64,000 nt of DNA from Hirsutella rhossiliensis (taxonomy: Eukaryota > Ascomycota > Sordariomycetes > Hypocreales > Ophiocordycipitaceae): contig NW_025408668.1 of the NCBI RefSeq assembly GCF_020360975.1, positions 8,246,001 through 8,310,000 on the forward strand, given 5' to 3'. The translations under genes and the position numbers were made by a program. Shown piece after piece: positions 44,108 to 55,813 of the stretch (positions are counted from its first letter, which is position 1; the number at the start of each line of letters is the position of its first letter). The notes under the pieces were generated by a model, which made no database searches, was not told the origin of the DNA, and worked only from the letters and a program-made list of their open reading frames with translations.

Positions 44108-45188
44108 GACGATACGATGACATAAAGAAACATAAGCTCTTTTGTACCTGAATACTTCTTTTCCTTCTCCCTTTGCTTCCACTTTTTGCATCACCTCTCG
44201 GAGCAACGGGCAGTTTCGGCGTTTACCAGGCAAGACATATTGGGAGCGACAACATCTATCGACGGACGCGGCTCTGAATTTTGCTTTGCGCGTTTGAACA
44301 CGGGCCGTGGCATACACACTTATCATGTACAAACAAGATATGGCCTGGCTTTTTTTGGGTTTTATTTTTTCTTGCATCATAGCATGACAGAGGTTTTTTA
44401 GAAGACATGGGGCACGCAATACACCCGGCATGACAAGACGCGAGGTTTTCTTTTGGGTTGGCTCGAATTAGAATCATCCATCAGTTGTCGAGAGGGCGGT
44501 GTTTCGTGGCGTGACGTAGCTCAGATTCTACCCGGCCCAAGCCTGCATCATCTTTGGACATGCCCGTCAAACGACGACTCCTTTCGTCTGCTTCGCCTTG
44601 CCTTGTCCCTCCGGCACGGCTTCTGCAAACCAGATCTCGGCGTCCCTCTTCCCCCTTTCCTTCTTCTCTTGCCAGCCAGCGGCTTGCCGCATGAGGCGGC
44701 TCACGGGAGGCATGGGCAGGGGGCATGGCACACACTCCATTCCGCGGTCAAGGCCAACGGCGACTTGATTTATTAGAGAAGGCCCTCGTCTCCTCGTCAT
44801 TTGGTCTCTACCTCCCCATCCCCCGCCAAGCCACTTCCATACACACACATGCCTCTGGACTTCGTACCTCCTCATCCATTCAACCCCAACCGAGATTCTC
44901 CATTACTAGAAAGAGAAGATGATGATGAAGAGGAAGAAAAGAGCCTTGTCAGTATATCCAACACCTATAAACCGCAGACAAAACGGTACACCATTGATCG
45001 TCATGATGGGGCAAATAAAAGCCAGTGGGCAAAAATCACATCGACAACGCCGGATGCTAGACATGCACCCCCACAAGGGTATACGCCTGCCGTCGGGACA
45101 CGGAACGCTTTGCCACCAATGACGGCATTATGAAGATGAAGGACAAGAACAAATAAGGGGGACGATCCGCTTCTGCCCACGGCGGCGT
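44108..45188. other. Convergent intergenic region
   Basis: This holds the 3' sides of NAD kinase (+) and the homeobox gene (-). A T-rich stretch lies near 44345-44400 and GA-rich sequence near 44910-44945. I see no gene. Confidence 0.5.
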
Positions 45189-47123
45189 TCATCTCCAGGC
45201 TCCCTGGCTGAGGGACAAGAGTCCCGCCACACAGTCCATGTCGCCCTTCTTGCTCGGGCTGACCTCGCCCCGCATGAACCGGGCCACCTCATCGTCCCGC
45301 GATCTCTTGACTGGATCTTCATAGATCTCAACGGCGCCTTTGGCCGACCCGCTCAGGCCCGAGGGAGCCGTGTTGGCACGGCTGTTCAGCAAGCCCGGGC
45401 GCTTCTGATCCTGGAGAGCACGAGCCTGTCGCCGGGCATGCTGAGGTTTGGATGGCGGGTCCGCGGGCAGGGGTCGTCGACGCTGACGGTCGTGAGTGCT
45501 TGCGTCTTCGTCGGGGCTCCAGTTCTCCTTGTCAGAGTCGTTCGAAGACACCAGCATCGCAACCTTGACCTTCCCATTGAAGCTGTCGCCTGGCTTGTCG
45601 AGCCCGGTCCCGACATTTTCCAGACGAGCATACGTGGAGCTGGTTCGGCCAAATTTGGCCTTCTTGGCCTGGCGAGCCTGTGGTGGTCTCGAGACCGATG
45701 CGTTTCGCTTGGTTGAGCTGGATTGCAAGATTCCAGAGGAAGACCGCAGCAGACTGATGGCCGCAATGGCCGAACCATTGGACTCGTGCTCGGCCTGGGT
45801 TGTTAGCTCGTCTCGCCTCTCCGAGTCGGCACACGATTCCCAGGCGTGGACGTCGCGCGACCGACCCCGGCCAAGCCGCGGGGGAAGGCAGCTCGTAAGT
45901 GCTGAGATGGGAGGCAGCGTGATGGATGGAAGGGCACTATGGCTTCGTTGGAGGCCTGCACGACGAGCTTGCGGGTGACCGGACAGCGCGGAGGACGGCC
46001 GAGGAGGAGCAGCGCGCGCAGGTGAAGGCTGGTTTGAGACGAGTTCAGCTTTGCCCTCCAACGAAAGCGAGAGCCTCACGTGAGACTGGGACTTGGTCGC
46101 GTTGCGGCCCGTGTCGGATGGGCACGACGACGGAGGGCACGATTCGGGCCTTGGGACAGCGGTCAGCCTCGCGCACCATCCAGGTGAAGCTGCGCAACCT
46201 ACTTGAGGGACTCTTCTCCACTCTCTCTGAGCGAGGACGGGGTGGAGAAGGAACTGCCAAGGTTCCACCTGTTGGCAAGATATCCTACGGAGCTCGAGAA
46301 GGAGTGAGCCATTGTCTCGGTCGGTTGAGATGGTTGCGAGGACGGGGTGTCCTCTCCTTGCGGTGGCGTCTTCCCGGGCTGGGCTGGGGTGGTAGTCTCT
46401 TGGCTTCCTTGTCTCGGCAGGGATGCATCAGCAAATGACTGTGAGTGATCCGGACTATTGTGGTTGAACGTGGGGGATACGGAAGCCCAGACGGCAGCCG
46501 GGTCGGAGGCCGGGAAAGGTCTATCGGACTCGGGGTTGGCGCCTAGGGGGGTGCCGGAATCCGAGGAGACACAGTGTATGCCGCCGTACCTAAGAGCGGC
46601 AAGCTCCTCGGGAGACAGGGGACGCGACTTCCGGCGGTCGTTTTGTCGTCGATTCTGGAACCAGATCTGCCCGGCCCCGGGTCAGCATGGCGTTGGGATG
46701 ATTGGGGGGGCAAGACGCGTCGGTTGCGCAGTGCAGGATGCTGCCAACGACCCACCTGGACTTCCTTCTCACTGAGCGAGACGCGGTCGACTATCTCGAG
46801 ACGCGCTTGCTTGTCGGGCTTGGGGTTGTTCTTGTACGCTTCCTCGAGGATCATCTTATCCTTGGCCCTGTCGTTCCAATTGATGCCGAGGTTAGCTAAG
46901 GTCCAATGGGGAAGGCTTGGAGGGCGACATACGCAGTGCGCTTCCGCTTGCCCTTGGGGTGCTTGCCCTCCTCGGGGGCCCGGCCGGCAGCCGACGTGTC
47001 ATCGGAGAGCTGCAGCAGCGTCTGTGACGAGGAGGCATCGACATGACGATGCTCCGGAGGCGAGCTGACGGCGTGCTGCTCCGGAGCGGCGGGAGGAGAC
47101 GGTTGCGGGGCGTCGTTGGACAT
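45189..47123 (-). CDS. Homeobox transcription factor (Yox1/Yhp1-like)
   Basis: Four-exon model, 575 residues: 47123-46933, 46867-46756, 46666-46203, 46149-45189. The homeodomain (about 57-115) begins KGKRKRTAAKDKMILEEAY, has NNPKPDKQARLEIVDRV and SLSEKEVQ, and ends with the recognition helix IWFQNRRQNDRRKSR; the phase-0 intron falls just before this helix. Trp-Phe and Asn of helix 3 are present, so DNA binding should be intact. The remainder is Ser/Pro-rich and disordered, with the conserved short motifs SSNDSDKENWSPDED and, at the C-terminus, MDCVAGLLSLSQGAWR, which I associate with fungal Yox1-type homeobox regulators of cell-cycle or developmental genes. The identity within that group is inference. 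Confidence 0.88.
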
Positions 47124-48398
47124 GGCGGGGAGAGCAGCAGACAAGGTCGAGCGCCAAGAAGAAGCTATGCATTACTGAGCGATTGCGAAGGGAGCTCAAC
47201 CAGGACTCGATGGTGCCAACGAGGGGGGGACAGCTGGAGTCGAGCACGAAGCCCTCGCCGATGGGGGAGCAAGCAAGACGAGGAGAGCTTGTGAGTGGCC
47301 GGCCGAGTCGAGGTGGGAGGGAGGCGGGAAAGGCCCAATGAAGAGAGAGAGGGAGGGAGAGAGAGAGAGCGAGAGGGCAAAACGAGGCAGACGGTCGGTT
47401 GCTCGAGCCGCCCCTCCACTTTGACGAGAGATGCCTCCGCGTTCTCTCTTCCCAATGTGCGGCAAATCACGTCGCGCGCTGCAGACGTACCTCGACCCAA
47501 ACAGGAAGCATGTCAACACGCGTCGCACGAGCAGGGGGGTACCTGTGCCCAAAAGGGTTTTGGCCCGGGCCAGCGCGTACTCCGTGCGGTGGGTGGATGT
47601 ACCCTGCGTCGGGAGTACCTGTGAGGTACCTGATCCATAGCACCGAGACTTTCGGCATGGAACCGGCGGGTATTTACAGCAGCACAATGAACCCCCAGGC
47701 GCTTGACCCATCGGACCATCACAATACGGCCTTGTCTTGCATGCACGTTGTCAATAACACCAAGTTATATCCTCAAACAAAGCCTGGTAAAAAAAAAGTG
47801 CCCTCGTGACGCATAGCAATGGCCATGGCCACACACATCGCACCGAATTAAAAGAGCCATCTTGCCAACGGACCTCGCAATCCGAATCTGCAGACACGAC
47901 TCTCGATGCCGATGCAAGGCAAATGGATCCCTCGGACGCGTAAACTAACAAAGCGCGCACAAAGTCCCTTGACGAGTTTTTCTTATTACCCCGTATTTAC
48001 TCCGTGACGGAGCGCGCATCAGGCCCCCCCAGCAACCGCTTGCTTTGGCTGCCCCGGGTACCTCGCCGCTACTTTATAAACATCATCGACTCTGCCCTGT
48101 TGTCTACGGATACCTAAGTAGGCGGTCCTCCGGAGTTACGCTTCTTCATACGCTCAGAATCCGACTCTTTTTCTTTCAGCTTCTTCTCCATAACGTCGTC
48201 TTCAGTATGCCCATGCGGGACCCGTTCATACATCTGACCCTCATCCTCACCTCGAGCTCTGGCACGTCAGCTCTGCTCAGAGGCACCGCCATTCCAGCAA
48301 GCTCCGTTGCTCGCCGGGTCATACTATCGTGAAGCGGCTTTCTTTTCCTCCTGAGTCCGGGTCTGTGCAAGACGGGACAGACTCGGTTTGCCAGTTGC

Positions 48399-48439
<41 letters not shown>

Positions 48440-48734
48440 TATACGTATATGTATATATATATGTATCATAAATAGCCCACAACGACACTTGCAGCAGGGA
48501 TATCAACAACACTCACTCACAACAGTGCACGGCTCCATCGTCTACGTCCAACCCCTCTAGACAGCTCCACGCCTTAGCTTGCCCTATTGCACCGAGCTTT
48601 TGCAGCGTCCCCGCAGCGGGCCAGGGTGACACGCGCCGACGCGCCGGGACGTGGCCCTAGTGCTCTCGAGAACCCGTTGCCAAGCGACTCAATTGCCAAA
48701 GTGCCTACATGTTGTAATCTTACCGGTATAGCCT
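47124..48734. other. Intergenic region with GT microsatellite
   Basis: This is the promoter side of the homeobox gene. A GA-rich simple stretch lies at 47339-47376 and a (GT)n tract at 48402-48438. I see no gene. Confidence 0.5.
48402..48438. repeat. GT microsatellite
   Basis: About 18 uninterrupted GT units, followed by a short TATATA-rich stretch. Confidence 0.95.
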
Positions 48735-48736
48735 TA

Positions 48737-48837
48737 CCCGTTGATCTTGGTGTGGGGCCACAGCAGCCCAACTAAGTGTCTTCGCCACTTAGTTGGCCCA
48801 AAAAATCCGGCACAGCCCAAAAAATCCGGCACAGCAG
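48737..48837 (+). repeat. Left terminal inverted repeat (101 bp)
   Basis: Identical over 101 bases to the reverse complement of 51423-51523. Inside are an 11-bp inverted repeat (CCAACTAAGTG at 48768, CACTTAGTTGG at 48786, 7-base loop) and two adjacent 19-base direct copies (CCCAAAAAATCCGGCACAG at 48797 and 48816). Confidence 0.97.
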
Positions 48838-49206
48838 GGTCCTCAATTTGGGGTGCAAAATCAAGGGAAATTCTACGCTTCGCTTCATGGTGCCGTCAAT
48901 GCGACTTCAAATAGCTAAAATATACATGTGATCAATAGCTGCGGATCACCTAAAGACGCAAGTAACAACGAAAAGTGAAAAAATCACGTCTTTGGGCCTA
49001 TTTAGGAGCTGCCGCCTTCCAGTCGAAGAGATAGGAAGACCGCGTTTGTGAGTCCAAATAGACGTATTATGTAGTAATTTCGCCTGTTGTGCGTCTCTGA
49101 GAGCTATTTTATCCATACCTGTGTTCCTGGAGCGTCTGCTGTATCTTGTTGGACGATCGGGTGCGCGGTCGAGGGCATGGTGTATCGACTACCGCTTCAA
49201 CCGCTG

Positions 49207-51330
49207 CTAACGGCGGCGATGAGGTATATTCTCTTGCGTGTCGAGTAAATTGTCCTCGTCTTCATCGTCGGCGCCATCCTCACTATGTTTGTCAAGATCG
49301 AGGCCTGTGAAATAGACGGTATCGTCACTGCCGGGCAACGACGACATATCTGTAAGTGGGCGAGGTCGGGTCGCTGCGCGCCCTGACATCTCTGGCGGAG
49401 TTATTTCTCTTCGTGGTATCATAGAAAAGGATTCCTTGGATGGCTCTTTGAGCTCCCGCATGAGGGTATCGCAACTTTGCTCCAGAGTGTAGAACTCAAC
49501 GTCTCGTCCCGTAAACTCTAGCCAGGGCTTAAAGTTCAATGTCTTGACTCTGCCATTGACTAACTGCTTCTTCCCGACTTTATAGTCTTCTCGGATCTTC
49601 TGCATCTCTCCACGAACTCGTTTAAGATGCATCCTTATCTCCTGGCGCGTTTGAAGCCGGGTTTGCTTTGCCTGGAGCTCCTCATACTCCCGGGTGATGT
49701 CGGCCATGCTGGAGCTCGTGATAAACTCTCCGCGCGGCCTGACAATCTTGCCTCTCTTCATTCGATTCGCATACGCCTGGGTTCGGCTATTCTTATCGCT
49801 GACTATGCCCTGGGAATGTGACGCCATCGCGATAGACTCGGTGTTCACTTTCGCAAGAACCCGCAAGTTTTCTCGTGATGGCGAGCTCATGAGGGGCCCA
49901 TACCGTTGCCGGATATCATTGAGGGCATCCGCGGCGACTTGGAAACGCGTCTCCGAGGGTAGGAGCGAGGCGTATGCAGGATTGATCGGCTGCTGTTGTC
50001 GTAGCTGCTCGTGGAGGATCTTGGTGATCACCGGCGCTGGGTCGACAGGAAAGAGGCCTGTTTTTCAAATGCCGCCATAATGTTATGCCGCGTGAAGCCA
50101 GCCTCATATACGTCCTGAAAAGCTGTGAGGAAGTTGACCCGCGAAAATGATATGTTGCCTTCTGCGAGCGACTTCGAAGCGCTTTCTGATGTGCTTACTT
50201 TAGTGGCTGGAATACCCCAACATCAAGCGGCTGCCTGAGGTGGGTGGAATGTGGAGGAAAATAGCAATGATGATATCAAACTTGATACAATACTCAGCAA
50301 AGTCAAGGGTGGTATGCCCTGTAAAGCCATCCACAACAAGCAATCGGTAGATCTTCTCGTCGTCAGGCCGTTGGTTTGGCGGCGCCTCCACGACTCATCC
50401 CCATGTTGGGGCGCCGAAGATGCTCGTCACAGCCGAACCACTCTTCCAGCGAATTTCCTGACTGTTTTGCTTGCGCTGACGATGCCCAAGACCAGCAGTT
50501 GAAATGCCTTGCCCACTCAAGGTGTATCTCTGCGTTGGAAAAGCCAGTTGGCGACTGGGCAAACCGTACGCCTGTCATGATGTCGATGCCGGCCCAGTTG
50601 GTGGTAGGGTAATGTTGGAAAACAAGCCAGGGTGGAAGAGAGTCCCCCACTGCGTTAACTGAGGCAATTACCGTGCAGGATTCTCGGTTTGCTGGGTCTA
50701 AAACTCGGGGCCGGGTGCTCTTGACTCTAGTGGTGCGCGTGATGAGAACTTGGATGCGTTCTCGCAGGCACCCAATGCGTATTCCGGCCTCGTCTTCATT
50801 CCAGATCTCTGAACTGCCAATACGGTAGCTGGTGATGATTTCTCGAAGCTTTGAGTAGAAAAATTCGACTTCTTCTACCCCGTGGGCTTCAAAGGACTTC
50901 CGGGCTCGTTCAACTGCTTTGAGATACGTCTTCGCGATCGCAGGATGACTTCCACGCCAATTGTCAAGCCAACTTGACGAGACCGGGCGGGCATTGGGAT
51001 CTCGACGCATTCTTATTGCATTTGCAACAGCTTCAAGTTGCTCTCTCGTGGCGGGCATGCCGGTGCGTTCCATCCACTGTACATACGCAACCAGGGCGTC
51101 GTCTTCGTCCTCCGTCAGCGCCAATGGACGCCCTGGAGCACGGGAAAAGGGGTTTCTTATGAAATTAATGGCTCTCTGTACGGATGAGCTCTTCACATTG
51201 TAACGGATGGCCGCATCTCGCACGGAAAGAGGCGTTCTTTTGGTGTTGTTGAGCGACGAACATCGGCTCTGGGGTCGCGACGAGACGCCAGAACGGCTTT
51301 GCTGCCTCCAGGGTAGCCATGTTATCTGTC
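49207..51330 (-). pseudogene. Broken pogo/Fot1-type transposase
   Basis: Fragments in different minus-strand frames line up in family order. N-terminal: a piece near 51320-51225, then a frameshift into VRDAAIRYNVKSSS (helix-turn-helix). Next: RPLALTEDEDDALVAYVQWM with WLDNWRGSHPAI (CENP-B-type HTH) and WNEDEAGIRIG (first catalytic Asp). Frame change near 50370 to YRLLVVDGFTGHTT (second Asp). Frame change near 50235 to LRQPLDVGVFQPLK (third-Asp region), followed at once by a TAA. Another one-base shift near 50057 leads into the C-terminal region, open to 49207, with a basic coiled-coil-like stretch and an acidic end. At least four frame breaks and one stop mean no full transposase is made from this copy. 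Confidence 0.85.
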
Positions 51331-51422
51331 ATAATGTATTCCGGCAAAAAGATACGTAAATAAAGTCAAGTTGCGCGAGAAAACGCGGTTGAGATGCATA
51401 GGGTTGACGTTTTGGAGGTGGG

Positions 51423-51523
51423 CTGCTGTGCCGGATTTTTTGGGCTGTGCCGGATTTTTTGGGCCAACTAAGTGGCGAAGACACTTAGTTGGGCTGCTGT
51501 GGCCCCACACCAAGATCAACGGG
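51423..51523 (-). repeat. Right terminal inverted repeat (101 bp)
   Basis: A perfect mirror of the left end, including the hairpin and the doubled 19-mer. The base beyond position 101 differs between the ends, so the repeat stops cleanly there. Confidence 0.97.
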
Positions 51524-51525
51524 TA

Positions 51526-52427
51526 ATTATTTGCCTTCCATATCTTGCCCAACGGACCGAACAAGTCCATCATTCCAAGTTGATGGTTTAATTACATGCA
51601 TGCTGGCAATGGATATATTCCTTTTGCCCATTAATTTCTCCGTTTGTCAACAAAAAAAAATCAACCTAACATATGTCGCTTCACCAGACCCTGTTTTGGT
51701 AGGCCAAAGGCCTCATCCTACACCCAATGTCGGCCCCCGAAACCGCTTAAATCGTGGAAGCGGTGTCACTGGCAGATGGCGACGGGGCTGCCGTCTGCGT
51801 GTGTAAACTGGGAAATTGACCAATCATGGTTGTGTTGAGAAAAAAAAGAACCGAACTGGTTGCTTCAAGACCTGGGCATGTCTTTTAACCCTCCATGGTT
51901 CCTAAGCAATGAAGCCACTACGCAGTGCAGCCTCGGCCTCGGCCCTGTCAACCAAACTACCAAGCGTCAGCCCCAGAAGCAAGCGTGCACTCTTTGACGT
52001 GTTCATCGAGTCACATCCGCAGTCGCTGGCATCGATACGTGCATTACTGCGGAGACATCTCACAGCGATACCGGTATAGGGTGGGAGCATCCATGCCTGC
52101 GAATCACTCCCACAACCAGCAGCCATCTTCACCCGGCAAGCATTTGGTGACCGATGCCGGCAAGTGTCACATTTTGAGTGGTTTATAGTCTAACTACTTG
52201 ATTGCTGCTCCCACGCAGCGATGCCGCAATATCTACCCCGACCGGAGTTCAACGGGCAAATGTCTGACCCCTCCCGGTCACGCTCTCGTAAAGCTTAAGG
52301 ATTCCCATTCCGTTTCGTAAATAGCCGTGCAGGCCCGCTCATGTACTGCCCTTGAGACTGCAGAAGACCCATCCATCGCGGCAGCTCATGTTTCCCGCTA
52401 GTCCTTGCCGTGCTCTGTCGGCTTCGT
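51526..52427. other. Intergenic region
   Basis: The gap lies between the transposon and the 3' end of Ran. It is somewhat AT-richer at the left, with an A run at 51650. I see no gene. Confidence 0.5.
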
Positions 52428-53379
52428 TCACAGATCGTCGTCCTCTTCCTCGGCGGGCAGAGGCATGGAAGCGGCGTTCTTCATCTCGTCCTCGTATTGC
52501 TTGAGGAGCGCCTCATCGACCTGAGCGGTGGGAGGAGCCAGGGCAGGGGCGGCGACAAAGTCCTGCATTGCCAGTCAACGCATGGCTTCAACACACGGGG
52601 CAAGAGGGGGTATGAGCACGAACCAGCTGCGGGTTGCCGACCAGCTTACGAGCAAGCCAAAGGAAGGGCTTCTCAAAGTTGTAGTTGGACTTGGCCGAGA
52701 TGTCGTAGTACTGCAGGTTCTTCTTGCGGTGGAAAGTGATGGTCTTGGCCTTGACTTTCCGCTCCTTGACATCAACCTTGTTGCCGCAAAGAACGATGGG
52801 GATGTTCTCGCAGACTCGGACGAGGTCACCTGCAAGTCAAGAAACGTTAGACACACCAGTTCAAAATTTCGACGCGGGCTGGAACGTACGGTGCCAGTTG
52901 GGGACGTTCTTGTAGGTGATGCGGGAGGTGACGTCAAACATGATGATGCCGCACTGGCCGTTGATGTAGTAGCCATCACGCAGGCCGCCAAACTTCTCCT
53001 GGCCGGCGGTATCCCAGACGTCGAACTGGATCTGACCAAAGTTCTGCGAACAGTAAGCGCTTTGCCCCTCCGTGGAGGGGGGTTTGGCGAGGACTCACGG
53101 TGCTGAAGCCGAGGGGGTGAACCTCGACACCGAGGGTGGCCATGTACTTCTTCTCGAATTCGCCCGTCAAGTGGCGCTTGACAAAGGTGGTCTGGTGCAA
53201 GCACACTCGTAAGCAAGAGATCCCATCATCGAGATATCTTTATCATGGGGGGTGCGGCCGAGGCCCAGCCGATGGGGCGCAACGCGGCCAGCCTGGTGAA
53301 CGACATCATGACATACCTTGCCAGTGCCGCCATCGCCGACAAGCACAAGCTTGAAGGTCGGCGTCTGCTGCTGAGCCAT
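52428..53379 (-). CDS. GSP1: GTP-binding nuclear protein Ran
   Basis: Five-exon model, 216 residues: 53379-53317, 53191-53099, 53043-52890, 52829-52624, 52562-52428. Motifs: P-loop GDGGTGKTT at 15-23, [18 protein letters not shown] (effector loop), [18 protein letters not shown] with the catalytic Gln at 67, GNKVD at 119-123, [13 protein letters not shown], and the acidic C-terminus ending EEEDDDL. It is the small GTPase driving nuclear import/export and spindle and envelope assembly. The length is exactly that of the family. The last intron uses a GTTCGT donor; the others are GTATGT, GTGAGT and GTACGT. Confidence 0.97.
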
Positions 53380-54348
53380 GTCGGAAGATGGATGGCGTGG
53401 CGACGAGTGTCGAGTGATGCAAACAGGCGGGGTGCTAGAGTCGCAGCGGTTAGCCTACCAAGGCGACGGCGGCGATGAGGGGACGATGGATCGAATCGCG
53501 GGAGGGGAAATCAGCTCGTACGATGCTGCGGGATTGGAGGATGGAGCGGCGTGCAAGGGGGTTCCAGAAAAGCTTTATCGATGGAAGGGCGGGCGGCAGT
53601 ACCTTAAGGAGGAGGTGTTTGCTGGGTTAAGAGTGAAGGACAAACTTGCACAAGGCTCGGTCGGGTCTGCCCAGATGTTTTGAGAGGCGGCGGGGAACCT
53701 GGCCCCGGGCAACCCTCAAGCGAAAAATTCATCCCGCCTGGGGGGGATGTGGCCAATGCACGTGACGTCAAGCAAAGCCGAAAGTACCTATGTACAGTAC
53801 TCATACGCACAGGCGTCTGCAGACAGTCGCCCAATCAGAGTCGAGGGGCAAGGTTACCGACCTCCGGCATCATGCACCAGCAGCAGGCCGATTCTTGATT
53901 GCCTGCCTTGTGCCCCGCTGAGTTATCCTCTGCTTCCGCTTTGACCGTCAAAGACAGAACCCCATCCCGAGTGCCTATCAAGCAAGTAAGTACATACTTG
54001 CAACAACCATGTTCAAGCCCAAGGAAATATTGCTTTGACTCTGCGAAGGCTACTCATCTATCTAACCCCTGATGCCCAATCAATCCCTGAAGCCCCTCAT
54101 CCCGCCATGCCATGCCGTTCCGTTGGCTGGCACATGCTTCCTTGCTCATCTTGTTTGTTGCCTTGCGACCCGACAGCCCAATCCTTCACAGTGACGACAA
54201 CCCTCACCGGACAAACCCTCTCTCACCGTCGCCCCGCTCCCAAACCCTTGACCACCCAGCGCACCGGGACGAGGCCAGGCGCGACATGTGCGTGTGCACA
54301 ATGCCGCCGGCCATCGGACGGCGCGGGCGAGCAATGCGGTCATGATTG
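53380..54348. other. Intergenic region
   Basis: This holds the promoter and leader of Ran and the 3' side of Nas2. I see no gene or repeat. Confidence 0.5.
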
Positions 54349-55238
54349 TTACAAGGGAAGGATATGGCAGCCCAACATTCCTCGACCACCCCAGTCTCGA
54401 GCCGGCGTCAAGGTCAAACGCAGTTCTTGCCTTTGTGCTGCGCCTGTTGGCCGCGATATGCGGATGAATATGTCCCGCTGAGCCATGTCAGCTGCCAGCT
54501 GCTTGGCTGTAAACAACAGCACATACTTACCCCTTCGTTGCCCTGAACACACTCGGCCACCCTCTTGAGACTGTCGTGGTTCGACTTGTTGACGTATCCA
54601 AAGGTGCGAATCTCGTCTCCCGCCATCAAGCCAGCACGTTCGGCCGGGCTGTTGGGAGCTACTGTGTTGACCTTGGCAAATGCCTCGTCTGAGGCATCCA
54701 GCTGTGCGTCTGATAGCACGTGTGGCGGCTGAGAGCCAGAGCCAGGGGCCAACGCGTTATCGGCGTCGTCGAGGCTCGCAAAGTGCTCGTGAAGAAACTT
54801 TTCGATGGCCTCCATGAGGGATTTGTGATCGTTTCGTAACCTTATGATTCGTGCTCTGGTAGTCCGAACTGCGACCCAGTCAGCATGTCGCGCCGTGAAC
54901 TGCTCAGCGAGCCACTCATGGATGCCGTACTCTGCGCAACGTCAAGGTCGGCTCGCGGAAAACCGTCTCTGGTCACCAGAGGCGTGTCCATGCCCACTCC
55001 ATGCTACATGCAGGCTAGTTAGCAGAGACGAACATGGCGTTTTCCGGCCTGCGTTGATATGCACCGAGTCAAGGACGCCACCGAGCGCTTTGAGCTCAAC
55101 CTCCAAGTCGTCTTTCTTGCGTTGCAGCTCGGCCAAGCTCGTCTGCCCCGCATGTCCGTTCGTCGCGGTCGCTGTGCTTGCAGGCCCGGAAGGCACCGTC
55201 GGCGCATGTAGGTTGTTCATCCTGAGCGGCAGCCCCAT
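54349..55238 (-). CDS. NAS2: 26S proteasome assembly chaperone Nas2 (p27/PSMD9)
   Basis: Four-exon model, 237 residues: 55238-55065, 55003-54931, 54868-54531, 54477-54349. An N-terminal helical part (TSLAELQRKKDDLEVELKAL) is followed by the Nas2 signature HGVGMDTPLVTRDGFPRADLDV, split by a splice, and IRLRNDHKSLMEAIEKFLHE. The C-terminal PDZ domain has VNTVAPNSPAERAGLMAGDEI, FGYVNKSNHDSLKRVAE, then RDIFIRISRP and LTPARDWGGRGMLGCHILPL at the very end. Nas2 binds the Rpt5 tail during base assembly. Translation could also start at the ATG at 55220. The last splice (GTAAGT...GCTCAG) was chosen because it restores the PDZ strand. It is divergent from the PWI gene. Confidence 0.92.
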
Positions 55239-55813
55239 GCTACGAGACGGTGTCGTGCAGGAGTTGGTCCTTGGGATCCGGCCTGTTTTATCGCGTTTGC
55301 AGAAGCACGCGGTCCAAGGTGTGACGAGAGAGAGAGCGCTCTAAAAGCTCCGGGAGGAGGTGCCTCGTACCAAGTACCTACAGTATCTACCAGGTAGGTA
55401 CCACTCTGAGTGCCAAATGCCCCCACCGTGGGTACCTCAGGTACGTCATGTTGGGGGCCTGGGAGTTGCACGGCAAGCAGGTCCCTTTAGGGCACCTTGA
55501 TAGCTTGTACTCTCGAGGCGATGTGAGAGAGTTGGCAAGTATTTCCTCCCAAATCGCTGTGCGAGATAGCGAGTGTTGCCCCAAGGATGTACCTTGGTCC
55601 TTGCCCACAGGTACGACCCTTGTAGGTAGCCTTTTGTGCAAGCAAGCGGGGTCTTCTCCGGAGTCTGAGCTGCACCTGATCCGTGCGTTGCTTCCCCTTC
55701 CCCATCTGACCACTTCCTCTTCTCTCCACGCCTTTCATCCCCTCGGCTTGATCCTTTCTTCCCTCCCACCCGCGCTCGCCGACGCGCAAACAGGGGCTTA
55801 GCCGGCTTCCACC
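55239..55813. promoter_or_regulatory. Divergent promoter region, NAS2 / PWI-protein gene
   Basis: 575 bases between two divergent starts. It contains a cluster of GTACC-type palindromic words (GGTAGGTACC, GGGTACCTCAGGTACG) at 55361-55446, and a pyrimidine-rich leader before the PWI gene. No factor can be assigned. Confidence 0.45.

Larger units (their letters stand above)
48737..51523 (-). mobile_element. pogo/Fot1-like (Tc1-mariner) DNA transposon, decayed coding region
   Basis: A 2787-base element bounded by perfect 101-base terminal inverted repeats that start CCCGTTGATCTTGG. It is flanked on both sides by TA (48735-48736 and 51524-51525), the target duplication of Tc1/mariner/pogo elements. 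The minus strand encodes remains of a transposase with a CENP-B-type helix-turn-helix part and a DDE domain, as in Fot1/pogo transposons of fungi. Its reading frame is broken several times (see the pseudogene entry). About 370 non-coding bases lie inside the left TIR. It sits in a gene-free interval and interrupts no recognisable gene. Confidence 0.93.
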
